This document shows, one piece after another, positions 1 through 5,036 of a stretch of 7,246 nucleotides of DNA. The notes below the pieces were generated by a model. That model made no database searches, had not been told where the DNA came from, and worked only from the letters and a program-made list of their open reading frames with translations. The DNA is from CAYXAA01 sp964462985 (GTDB lineage: Bacteria; Pseudomonadota; Alphaproteobacteria; Rhizobiales; Stappiaceae): positions 1-7,246 of the forward strand of contig CAYXAA010000077.1 in the NCBI GenBank assembly GCA_964462985.1, in the 5' to 3' direction. Numbering within the stretch: position 1 is the first letter of the stretch; the number at the start of each line of letters is the position of its first letter. A program made the translations under genes and the position numbers.

Positions 1-249
1 CTTCATAGCACTTGGCGAGGTCGTCATGACGTATGCCTTCGAGGGCGCTATTGCCGTCCAACTCGGCGCGCCGAAGCCTTGTCCTGCAAGACCGGATGGC
101 GCCCGGCATTTTGAAGGCCCGCATCGCCACGCAGCGCCCAATGCCGGCTTGATGTCCGACTTTTCTAGGCCGACCGTACGGAATGTGATTAGAGTTGCGC
201 GACTGGACCCGCATGGGACGCCAGCGGAAACGCCACCGGGACGAGGGCA
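1..249. other. Left-edge stretch without a supportable gene
   Basis: No frame in this stretch gives a protein I recognise. One frame on the minus strand is open from an ATG at 122-124 to the left edge (41 codons, containing ELDGNSALEG), and it could be the start of a gene lying mostly outside the window. I see no family motif and no clear ribosome binding site, so I do not call it. A plus-strand frame that opens at 26 continues into the VOC gene in a different frame and looks like a shadow. The promoter of the VOC gene should lie here, but no convincing -35/-10 pair is visible. Confidence 0.4.
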
Positions 250-636
250 ATGTCATCTTCGGAAATGGTCAGCGTGCGCTACATGGTCGACGATGTCGCG
301 CATGCAGTCGCCTGGTACGTGGAGCATCTCGGTTTCACACCCATTACCAATTACGCGCCCGCCTTTGCCGACGTGTCGCGTGGCGCGCTCCGGCTGCTGC
401 TGAGCGGACCTACGAGTTCGGCCGGTCGGCCGATGCCGGACGGCGAAAAGCCCGTTCCGGGCGGCTGGAACCGTATTCACCTCATCGTGGACGATATCGT
501 CGCGGAGGCGGCCCGGCTCAAGGCGGCGGGCGTCCGCTTTCGCAACGACATCGTGACCGGGCCGGGCGGGTCGCAGATCCTGCTGATGGATCCGTCCGGC
601 AATCTCGTGGAACTGTTTCAGCCAGCGAAGCGCTGA
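250..636 (+). CDS. VOC-family (glyoxalase/bleomycin-resistance fold) protein
   Basis: This is a 128-residue single-module member of the vicinal oxygen chelate superfamily, whose members are metal-dependent isomerases, dioxygenases, fosfomycin-type resistance enzymes or drug-binding proteins. Two beta-alpha-beta-beta-beta repeats are visible. The first opens with VRYMVDDVAHAVAWY (residues 9-23) and HLGF (26-29). The second opens with NRIHLIVDDI (74-83), then LKAAGVRF (90-97), and ends with the hallmark DPSGNLVELFQP (114-125). His77 and Glu121 sit where the family usually places metal ligands. A stretch rich in Pro and Gly (about 59-72, RPMPDGEKPVPGG) is typical of one cytosolic subgroup annotated only as 'VOC family protein'. 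The ATG at 250 follows a GAGGG run very closely; Met6 (position 265) is an alternative start that would keep the whole fold. The substrate is unknown. An AraC-type remnant lies directly downstream on the same strand. Confidence 0.88.
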   Translation: MSSSEMVSVRYMVDDVAHAVAWYVEHLGFTPITNYAPAFADVSRGALRLLLSGPTSSAGRPMPDGEKPVPGGWNRIHLIVDDIVAEAARLKAAGVRFRNDIVTGPGGSQILLMDPSGNLVELFQPAKR

Positions 637-651
637 CGAGGCGGGTAGGGC

Positions 652-670
652 GGTCGGCCCTCAGCCGACC
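652..670 (+). terminator. 7-bp hairpin after the VOC gene, possible terminator
   Basis: A perfect inverted repeat, GGTCGGC at 652-658 and GCCGACC at 664-670 with a 5-nt loop, begins 15 bases after the VOC stop codon. There is no T-run after it, so if it terminates transcription it is not a standard intrinsic terminator. Its right arm runs into the start of the AraC-like remnant, so it could equally be a chance stem in decayed coding DNA. Confidence 0.3.
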
Positions 671-963
671 AGGCCGCACAGACGCAATGGCTGGCCGATC
701 ACTATGCAGGACCCAATCCGGTGATGCGTCTGGTGGCGCGGTCCGACCTACCAGAGCGACCCTTCAAGCGCCGATTCATGCTTGCCACCGGCTATGCGCC
801 GATTGATTACGTGCAGGCGCTGCGGATCGAAGAAGCCAAGGACCTGTTGCTTCTATCAAGGAACTGGAGCCGGTCGCCCGAGCAGGGAACGCTGCGACGC
901 CAACGACGCGACGCTTCCCGTCGAGCGCCTATCCTTGCCTATCACGGGTTGATTGACTGCTGA
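667..963 (+). pseudogene. Remnant of an AraC-family transcriptional regulator (C-terminal HTH domain)
   Basis: The translation from about 667 reads QWLADHYAGPNPVMRLVARS, then LPERPFKRRFMLATGYAPIDYVQALRIEEAKDLL. This is the first helix-turn-helix of an AraC/GlxA-type DNA-binding domain, with the usual LPERTFKRRF-like recognition region and the GYAPxDYVQxLRIEEAK linker helix. The N-terminal sensor domain of roughly 200 residues is absent, because the VOC gene ends only 30 bases upstream. After DLL (about position 850) the frame loses the family pattern. Scraps of the expected second helix-turn-helix appear in other frames: EPVARA from 867 in a second frame and NDATL near 900-920 in a third. This implies at least one and probably two frameshifts. 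The open frame ends at 963, overlapping the tail of the convergent HxlR gene by 22 bases. No functional regulator is expected. A short expressed peptide cannot be excluded, but it would lack the second HTH. Confidence 0.75.
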
Positions 964-1484
964 CGGCGGCCCGTCTCATTCCTGGCTGGCCCTGGAACCT
1001 TCCGGGCAACGACCTCTTCATAAGCAGCCTGAAGCTGTGCCCGCACGGACGGGCCGGTCATTGGTGTGCCGAGGTGGATGGACCTCAGTTCCTCCATGAA
1101 GGCTTTCCACAGTGCAGGGCCCCCTTCCTCCAGCAACTGTGCCCGGATCGAGAGTTCCTCCGAAACCGGCGTGTGGCGGCGGCCCCACGCGCCCATTTGA
1201 ACGAACACCGGCACGAGTTCGATCGCCGGTTCGGCGAGGCTGTAGATTGCCTTCTGCTTGTGGCTCGGATCGTTTTTCTTGGTCAGGAGGCCAGCTCCGA
1301 GCAGGCGCTTCAACCGGTCTGCAAGGATGTTGGAGGCGATGCCCTCCTCGCTCTGGTTGAGGAGTTCGCGGTAATGCCGCCGGTTTCCGAACATGATGTC
1401 GCGGATAACGATCAGGCTCCAGCGATCGCCGAGCATTTCCAGCGTCAAATTGATGGGGCACCCGGAGCGGTGTTTTTCGGCCAT
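942..1484 (-). CDS. HxlR-family winged helix-turn-helix transcriptional regulator
   Basis: This is a 180-residue HxlR (DUF24) regulator. The start is placed at the ATG at 1484-1482 because GAGAGG lies 6 bases upstream and the protein then opens, as the family does, with a short tail and a conserved cysteine: RSGCPINLTLEMLGDRWSLI (residues 6-25, Cys9, Trp22). An upstream in-frame start at 1553 would add 23 residues without family character. The winged-helix core follows: RHYRELLNQSEEGIASNILA carries the recognition helix, then DRLKRLLGAGLL and a wing ending in KQKAIYSLAEPAIELVPV. The C-terminal 70 or so residues (from GAWGRRH) are longer than in minimal family members of about 110 residues and should be mainly helical. 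In characterised relatives the N-terminal cysteine senses electrophiles such as quinones or aldehydes; that this holds here is inference. The gene is divergent from the DUF1772 gene, its likeliest target besides itself. Confidence 0.9.
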   Translation of the reverse strand: MAEKHRSGCPINLTLEMLGDRWSLIVIRDIMFGNRRHYRELLNQSEEGIASNILADRLKRLLGAGLLTKKNDPSHKQKAIYSLAEPAIELVPVFVQMGAWGRRHTPVSEELSIRAQLLEEGGPALWKAFMEELRSIHLGTPMTGPSVRAQLQAAYEEVVARKVPGPARNETGRRQQSINP

Positions 1485-1787
1485 CGCTGCCCTCTCAATG
1501 TGTACCGCTTGCAAATTAGGATCGGACAGACTTGATAGCAAGCGTTTCGACATTGCATGGTGGTTGCGGCGGCAGGCTGCACGGCGCTCGGTTCCTGCCC
1601 GGCGCCGGAGCCTCGGGGGCAGCCGCCGTCAACGACGCCTGCTGCGACGACTTGGGACGCGTCGTCGAGGGTAGGGGCAAGTCCCCGATCTCTTGCTTCT
1701 CCTGGCTGTTCCGGAATGATTTAAACGGATCAATGATGGATCAACCGTGCCGCCGGGGAGCAAGGCCCGTCCCTGAGGGAGCATCTG
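1485..1787. other. Divergent intergenic region between the HxlR and DUF1772 genes
   Basis: These 303 bases separate two genes transcribed away from each other and hold no supportable gene. Near the HxlR start there is a 7-bp inverted repeat (1506-1544, listed separately). A weaker stem, CGACGAC at 1645-1651 and GTCGTCG at 1661-1667, lies in the middle. Close to the DUF1772 gene the direct repeat GGATCAA occurs at 1727-1733 and 1738-1744, exactly 11 bp apart and so on the same face of the helix. AATGAT occurs at 1715-1720 and 1732-1737. TTGCTT at 1693-1698 followed 18 bases later by TGATTT is a weak sigma-70-like pair. Plus-strand frames open through this region, but their codon use and lack of motifs suggest GC-rich shadow reading. 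Confidence 0.5.
1506..1544. promoter_or_regulatory. Candidate HxlR operator: spaced inverted repeat CGCTTGC / GCAAGCG
   Basis: CGCTTGC at 1506-1512 and its exact reverse complement GCAAGCG at 1538-1544 lie 22 to 60 bases upstream of the HxlR start codon. The arm-to-arm distance is 32 bp, about three helical turns, so a dimeric regulator or a pair of dimers could meet both arms on one face of the DNA. The right arm is itself part of a smaller inverted repeat, CTTG-ATAG-CAAG (1531-1542). Binding by the neighbouring HxlR protein is inference from position only. Confidence 0.4.
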
Positions 1788-2270
1788 ATGAACAGCAAGC
1801 TCGGCCTCGTTCTGCTCGTTATGGCAGCCACCGGCTCTGGCCTTGTCGGCGGCATCTTCTTCGCGTTCTCCAACTTCGTCATGACGGCGCTCGCGCGTCG
1901 GCCGGCAGAGGAGGGGGCGGCCGCGATGCGGTCGATCAACGAGACGGTGCTGAACCCCCTGTTCTTTACCGTCTTCTTTGGCACCGGCGTGCTCGCCCTG
2001 ACCGCGGGCGTCCTGGCGCTCAGTGCGTTGGGGAGCATCGCGGGCTGGGCGACGCTTACGGCCGCGCTGTTCTACCTCGCGGGCTCGATCGGCGTCACCA
2101 TGGCCTTCAACGTCCCGCTCAACGAGCGACTGCGCAAGACTCCGTCCGGAAATGCGCAACTTGCTTCGGTCTGGGCTCACTACTGCAAGGCCTGGACGCG
2201 ATGGAACACCTTGCGCACGATCGCATCGGTTATCGCTGCGCTGCTGTTCGCCGCCGCCGTCGCGGCGTGA
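1788..2270 (+). CDS. DUF1772 (anthrone oxygenase-like) integral membrane protein
   Basis: This is a 160-residue membrane protein with four predicted helices: about residues 5-32 (LGLVLLVMAATGSGLVGGIF onward), 57-79 (PLFFTVFFGTGVLALTAGVL), 86-107 (WATLTAALFYLAGSIGVTMA) and 141-160. After helix 3 comes NVPLNERL (108-115), the most recognisable DUF1772 motif, and the conserved asparagines Asn51, Asn56 and Asn108 are in the expected places. The family shares a fold with fungal anthrone oxygenases, but bacterial members have no settled reaction; the 'oxygenase' name is by homology only. It should sit in the inner membrane. The start ATG is preceded by GAGGGA about 8 bases upstream. It stands alone in its transcription unit, divergent from the HxlR regulator, which probably controls it. 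It converges on the DUF1127-like gene with a 44-bp gap and no clear terminator. Confidence 0.87.
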   Translation: MNSKLGLVLLVMAATGSGLVGGIFFAFSNFVMTALARRPAEEGAAAMRSINETVLNPLFFTVFFGTGVLALTAGVLALSALGSIAGWATLTAALFYLAGSIGVTMAFNVPLNERLRKTPSGNAQLASVWAHYCKAWTRWNTLRTIASVIAALLFAAAVAA

Positions 2271-2314
2271 GGACCGCCACGACGGCCGACGGCAGAGGGC
2301 ACACACACACGGGA

Positions 2315-2575
2315 TCAAGCCTGACGCAGCTTTGGCTTTGCCTCGGTGCTCTTGCGCCGGCCCGGCCAATCGACCCTGGCAAACACGGCCGCCTTGAACA
2401 GCAGTGCATCCGGTGCCGGATTTTCGGCGCGGGCCGCGATCATCTTTGCCGCCACGTCGCCAACCTGGCCGGGCTCTATCCCCAGATCGCGGAGTTGCGC
2501 CTCAGACATCTGCAGCAGATCTTTGCTGCCGAGGTGCGCCTGGCGGCGATTGCGGAAGTACGACAAGATCGACAT
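2315..2575 (-). CDS. DUF1127-like small basic protein
   Basis: This is an 86-residue protein beginning MSILSYFRNRRQAHLGSKDL and containing LLQMSEAQLRDLGIEPGQV (about residues 20-38), the pattern 'L..Ms...LrDiGI....I' of the DUF1127 (YjiS-like) family common in alphaproteobacteria. The family core is only about 45 residues. Here it is followed by an Ala-rich helix (VAAKMIAARAE) and a basic tail (WPGRRKSTEAKPKLRQ), so it belongs to a longer subgroup. GGAG lies 7 bases before the ATG. Some alphaproteobacterial DUF1127 proteins bind RNA and affect RNA turnover or phosphate and carbon metabolism. Whether that applies to this longer, more divergent version is unknown. It is divergent from the LysR-type gene with 141 bp between the start codons. 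Confidence 0.75.
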   Translation of the reverse strand: MSILSYFRNRRQAHLGSKDLLQMSEAQLRDLGIEPGQVGDVAAKMIAARAENPAPDALLFKAAVFARVDWPGRRKSTEAKPKLRQA

Positions 2576-2592
2576 TGTCCGTCTCCATGAGC

Positions 2593-2607
2593 GAAAGTTG
2601 ATCTTTC
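2593..2607. promoter_or_regulatory. Inverted repeat GAAAG-TTGAT-CTTTC in the DUF1127 gene leader
   Basis: Perfect 5-bp arms with a 5-nt centre lie 18 to 32 bases upstream of the DUF1127-like start. The element could be a protein-binding site or a small stem in the mRNA leader just ahead of the ribosome binding site. No direct evidence separates these. Confidence 0.3.
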
Positions 2608-2641
2608 AGCCCGTTACCGTGGCCTGCTCTTAAGGGAATAT

Positions 2642-2654
2642 AGGGATACTCCCT
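2642..2654. promoter_or_regulatory. Short palindrome AGGGA-TAC-TCCCT in the divergent region
   Basis: A perfect 5-bp inverted repeat with a 3-nt centre lies near the middle of the DUF1127/LysR intergenic region. AGGGAATAT immediately to its left partly repeats AGGGATACT, giving a locally repetitive site. Its central position between two divergent starts suits an operator acting on both promoters, but this is inferred from layout. Confidence 0.35.
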
Positions 2655-2687
2655 GGCATCTCAGAATGCTTTGGGTGCATCGCTCCT

Positions 2688-2700
2688 TGAATATGATTCA
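2688..2700. promoter_or_regulatory. T-N11-A palindrome TGAATATGATTCA, candidate LysR-type box
   Basis: This 13-bp sequence is a perfect inverted repeat (TGAAT-ATG-ATTCA) and exactly fits the T-N11-A spacing of LysR-type recognition sites. It lies 16 bases before the LysR-type start codon and 4 bases before its Shine-Dalgarno sequence. That position suits autorepression better than activation. The assignment is from pattern and position only. Confidence 0.45.
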
Positions 2701-2716
2701 TGCTGGAGGAAGGATG

Positions 2717-3688
2717 ATGGATCAGCCTCTATTTCCGCTGCCGCCGCTCCACGCACTACGGAGCTTCCACGCGGCGGCGCTCTACGGCCGCTTTCGTGAT
2801 GCCGCGGCCGCGCTCGGACTCTCGGAGTCTGCGGTCAGCCATCAGGTGCGCAAGCTTGAGGAGCACCTCGGCGTCCGCCTGTTCGACCGCGCCGGCAATG
2901 CGGTACGGCTGACACTCGCCGGGCAGGCCTATTTCGAGGAGATCGATCCCGCCTTCACCCGGATTCGTCGCGCCACCGAAGAGCTGGCCGCACCGACCTA
3001 TCGGGTTTCGGTTTCGCTGCCGACGTCGCTCGCCACCTTCTGGCTGCTGCCGCGGCTGGCGCAGATGGAGCAGGCCGTGCCCGGGTTAAACTTGCAGCTT
3101 GTGCCGTCGAACCGGCTTACGGACCTGCGGCGGGAGCAGATCGACTGTGCCATCCGCTATGGTGAGGGCCCCTGGCCCGGCTACGAGGCGCTGCACCTGT
3201 TCGATGAGCAGGCGTTTCCCGTCTGCCGGCCCGGCCTCATTCCGGAAGGGGTTGCACCCGACGCCGCCTTCAATGCCTGCCGCCTGATCGTCAATGCCCT
3301 CCACCGCGAGGAGTGGCACGAATGGGCGCTTGCCCACGGCGTGCCGCCGCCCACGCTGAACGGCGCGCTCGCCCTCGATGGAGCCGAACCGATCCTGCAC
3401 GCGGCGGCCGAGGGATTGGGTCTTGCCATCGGCAGGCGACCGCTGGTCGACCGCTGGCTCCAGGACGGCCGGCTCGACGCCCCGTTCGGCAGTGCCGACG
3501 AAAGCGGCTGTGCCTATTATTTTGTCTATCCGCAAGGCGTCGAGCTCAGCATGGCGGCGCGCCGTTTTGCGCGCTGGCTGGTCGGAACCAGCAAGGGAGA
3601 GGCTTCGGCGGCGGCCCTGTTTGCAAGCGACGCGCCGGATCGTGCCAGGGGTCTCGGGAGGGACCCGGCGGCGCGCGTCCACCGGTAG
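2717..3688 (+). CDS. LysR-family transcriptional regulator, GcvA type
   Basis: This is a 323-residue LysR-type regulator. The winged helix-turn-helix occupies about residues 8-66: LPPLHALRSFHAAALYGRF, then DAAAALGLSESAVSHQVRKL (28-47) with the recognition helix, then EEHLGVRLFDR. The opening 'P.l.aLr.F.aAA' and the SAVSHQVRKLE helix resemble the GcvA/AmpR branch. The substrate-binding domain (about 92-300) contains SLPTSLATFWLLPRL, REQIDCAIRYGEGPWPG and GLGLAIGRRPLV, all usual for this branch. The last 30 or so residues (after WLVGTSKG) are an Ala/Arg-rich tail. Two ATGs overlap at 2714 and 2717; GGAGG at 2705-2709 gives 7-base spacing to the second, which is chosen. A far upstream start at 2666 adds an unlikely 17 residues. 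Members of this branch control varied targets such as glycine cleavage or beta-lactamase, so the ligand cannot be read off. The divergent DUF1127-like gene is the natural candidate target. Confidence 0.9.
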   Translation: MDQPLFPLPPLHALRSFHAAALYGRFRDAAAALGLSESAVSHQVRKLEEHLGVRLFDRAGNAVRLTLAGQAYFEEIDPAFTRIRRATEELAAPTYRVSVSLPTSLATFWLLPRLAQMEQAVPGLNLQLVPSNRLTDLRREQIDCAIRYGEGPWPGYEALHLFDEQAFPVCRPGLIPEGVAPDAAFNACRLIVNALHREEWHEWALAHGVPPPTLNGALALDGAEPILHAAAEGLGLAIGRRPLVDRWLQDGRLDAPFGSADESGCAYYFVYPQGVELSMAARRFARWLVGTSKGEASAAALFASDAPDRARGLGRDPAARVHR

Positions 3689-3711
3689 CGTCCGGGCCGT
3701 CCGGACGGACG
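3689..3711. terminator. GC-rich hairpin between convergent LysR and QorB-like genes
   Basis: Immediately after the LysR-type stop, GTCCGG (3690-3695) pairs with CCGGAC (3701-3706) around a 5-nt loop. A competing pairing uses CGTCCG (3689-3694) and CGGACG (3706-3711). It sits in the 47-bp gap between two convergent genes, where a shared terminator is expected. There is no T-run on either side, so its activity as an intrinsic terminator is doubtful. Confidence 0.4.
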
Positions 3712-3735
3712 CGCCCGTGCCCCTGGGCTTTCGGT

Positions 3736-4629
3736 TCAGGCCGTAGCGAGGAAGGCGCCGCGGTTGACTGCAAAGAAGTCGCGCAATGCGACCGGCTCCC
3801 GGCCGGTCAGCATCTTGACGGCGTCGGTGACGATATCGACACGGCCCTGCCGTGTGTTGACGTCGAAGGCGACGAGCAGCGGCACGTAGGACGCAGGCAC
3901 GCCAGCGGCCGTCAGCCCAGTGGCCAGCTCCTCGTCGCTGACCGGAACCACAGTGATTGGCCGGCCGAGTTCGGCGCTCGCTATGCTGGCAATCTCGGCG
4001 GTGGTCAGGGCCTGAGGACCGGTGATCGTGTAGCACGCGTCTTCCGGCGGAGGATCAACGAGCACCGCCGCTGCGGCCTGGGCGCAATCCTCACGAGTGA
4101 CATGGCTGACTCGGCCCTCGCCGGCGGCGCTGAACCATTTTCCGCTCGCAAGCACTTTCGGCAGCGATGCCAGGAGATTTTCCGCGTACCAGCTGTTGCG
4201 CAGGACGGCGTGCGACAGCCCGCTTTCCACCAGCGCCTGCTCGGTACCGTGGTGATCGGGTGCAAAGGGAATTGGCGAAGCTGGCTCGGGCCTGGGCATG
4301 GAGGTGTAGGTCACGTGCCTGACGCCGGCCGCTTTCGCCGCGGCGACGGCTGCCTTGTGTTGCCTGAGCCGCCGACCGGGCTCCGTGATGGCGTCGGTCG
4401 AGACGATCAGCAGCCGGTCGACGCCTGCAAAGGCCTCGGCGAGGTTCGGATCTTCGAAGTCGACCTTGCGCAGCACGGCTCCGGCGGCGGCAAGGTCGGA
4501 AAGCCTGGACGGGTCACGCGATCCGGCGATGACGGTACCGATGCCGCGCTCCAGAAGCAGCTCGGCCACCCTGTGGCCGAGATGGCCGGCTGCGCCGGTC
4601 ACCAAGAACGTTGGGGATGAATTCGACAC
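3736..4629 (-). CDS. QorB-like NAD(P)-dependent quinone oxidoreductase (NmrA/SDR superfamily)
   Basis: This is a 297-residue atypical short-chain dehydrogenase of the NmrA group, closest in pattern to E. coli QorB (YtfG), an NADPH:quinone oxidoreductase. The Rossmann fold opens with FLVTGAAGHLGHRVAELLLE, where the dinucleotide-binding GxxGxxG is at residues 12-18. SRDP at about 37-40 is placed to read the cofactor phosphate. Further matches to QorB are LLIVST (73-78), AAKAAGVRHVTYTSM, TEQALVESGLSHAVLRNSWY followed by AEN, and AAGEGRVSHVTREDCAQAAA. The GTG at 4629 is taken as the start because AGGAG lies 7 bases upstream; a TTG at 4635 has only 1 base of spacing. The enzyme should be cytosolic and reduce small quinones or related electrophiles. 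In E. coli and Corynebacterium, qorB-type genes neighbour an HxlR regulator, and here a broken HxlR gene lies directly divergent. The exact substrate is not shown by the sequence. Confidence 0.85.
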   Translation of the reverse strand: MSNSSPTFLVTGAAGHLGHRVAELLLERGIGTVIAGSRDPSRLSDLAAAGAVLRKVDFEDPNLAEAFAGVDRLLIVSTDAITEPGRRLRQHKAAVAAAKAAGVRHVTYTSMPRPEPASPIPFAPDHHGTEQALVESGLSHAVLRNSWYAENLLASLPKVLASGKWFSAAGEGRVSHVTREDCAQAAAAVLVDPPPEDACYTITGPQALTTAEIASIASAELGRPITVVPVSDEELATGLTAAGVPASYVPLLVAFDVNTRQGRVDIVTDAVKMLTGREPVALRDFFAVNRGAFLATA

Positions 4630-4646
4630 GGGCAAACTCCTGTTTC

Positions 4647-4664
4647 GGCGAGCTCGATCTCGCC
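4647..4664. promoter_or_regulatory. Palindrome GGCGAG-CTCGAT-CTCGCC upstream of the QorB-like gene
   Basis: Perfect 6-bp arms around a 6-bp centre lie 18 to 35 bases upstream of the QorB-like start, between it and the divergent HxlR remnant. Overlapping its right end is CCAAGAGTTTTGG (4663-4675), a 13-bp near-palindrome with one mismatched pair. Either could be the old operator of the lost HxlR regulator. This is inferred from symmetry and place; the DNA site of this subgroup is not known to me. Confidence 0.35.
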
Positions 4665-4671
4665 AAGAGTT

Positions 4672-4960
4672 TTGGTCTCATTCCGAGAGTTCAACGAAGA
4701 TAGGGGGCGGGATCGTGCGGAAAAGACGTCAGTTTCTCAGCGGATGGTGACCCAGACTTTGCGCAATCTGCAGCGAGACGGCCCAATCGAGCGCATTGTC
4801 CTCCCAACACTGCCGCCGAGCGTTGACCACGGCCTGATCCCGCTCGGCCAGTCGCTGCTCGAGCCGAACGCCCGCACTGGTGCGGTGGGCAGATGACCAC
4901 CACAGTGAGGTGTGCAAGGCGCTGGAGGTGTTTGGATGGGGAAATGGAGCGGGAAGCTGA
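4672..4960 (+). pseudogene. Frameshifted, 5'-truncated HxlR-family regulator (QorR-like) remnant
   Basis: The frame from 4672 reads VSFREFNE, then SVSQRMVTQTLRNLQRDGPI, then ERIVLPTLPPSVDHGLIPLGQSLLEP. This is the recognition helix, third helix and wing of an HxlR protein, whose typical forms are 'vSQrMLTQtLRnLerDGLi' and 'yPtvPPrVdY.LTpLG.SLlePl'. The N-terminal half with the sensing cysteine is missing: only 42 bp separate the frame from the QorB-like start. About six extra residues also interrupt the stretch between FREFN and SQRM. After LLEPNA the frame breaks, and from 4874 the next frame continues with ALVRWADDHHSEVCKALEVF, the expected C-terminal helix, to a stop at 4958-4960. Removing one C from the run at 4871-4873 would join the two parts with family-length spacing. 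The gene is therefore dead by at least a truncation and a frameshift. Its position divergent from a QorB-like gene matches the known qorB-HxlR pairing, so the QorB-like gene may have lost its own control. Confidence 0.82.
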
Positions 4961-5036
4961 GGCGGCCGGCCTGCCGACAAAAAATGGGATTGGCTGCGGT
5001 CTAGTCGGGGGAGATGTGCACTTGCGCGCCGTGCAG

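Noticed and set aside
1..124. Minus-strand frame open from an ATG at 124 to the left edge
   Set aside because: Only 41 codons are visible, with no recognisable motif or ribosome binding site; too little to call a gene.
26..403. Plus-strand open frame of 125 codons at the left edge
   Set aside because: It overlaps the well-supported VOC gene in another frame, has no family motif and is rich in Arg/Pro/Ala as expected of shadow reading in GC-rich DNA.
1553..1553. Upstream start for the HxlR gene giving 203 residues
   Set aside because: The extra 23 residues lack family similarity and cover the candidate operator; the ATG at 1484 has a good ribosome binding site.
2301..2310. (AC)5 repeat between the DUF1772 and DUF1127-like genes
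   Set aside because: Too short to call a microsatellite or phase-variable tract, and outside any coding or promoter element.
1532..2590. Long plus-strand frame (352 codons) across the DUF1772 region, and a 246-codon minus-strand frame opposite it
   Set aside because: Both are out of frame with, or antisense to, the membrane protein gene, which has clear helices and the NVPLN motif. Their translations are low-complexity and Arg-rich without motifs.
3086..4620. Long frames of 316 codons (minus, 3086-4036) and 435 codons (plus, 3313-4620)
   Set aside because: They are antisense or out-of-frame shadows of the LysR-type and QorB-like genes and show no domain pattern.
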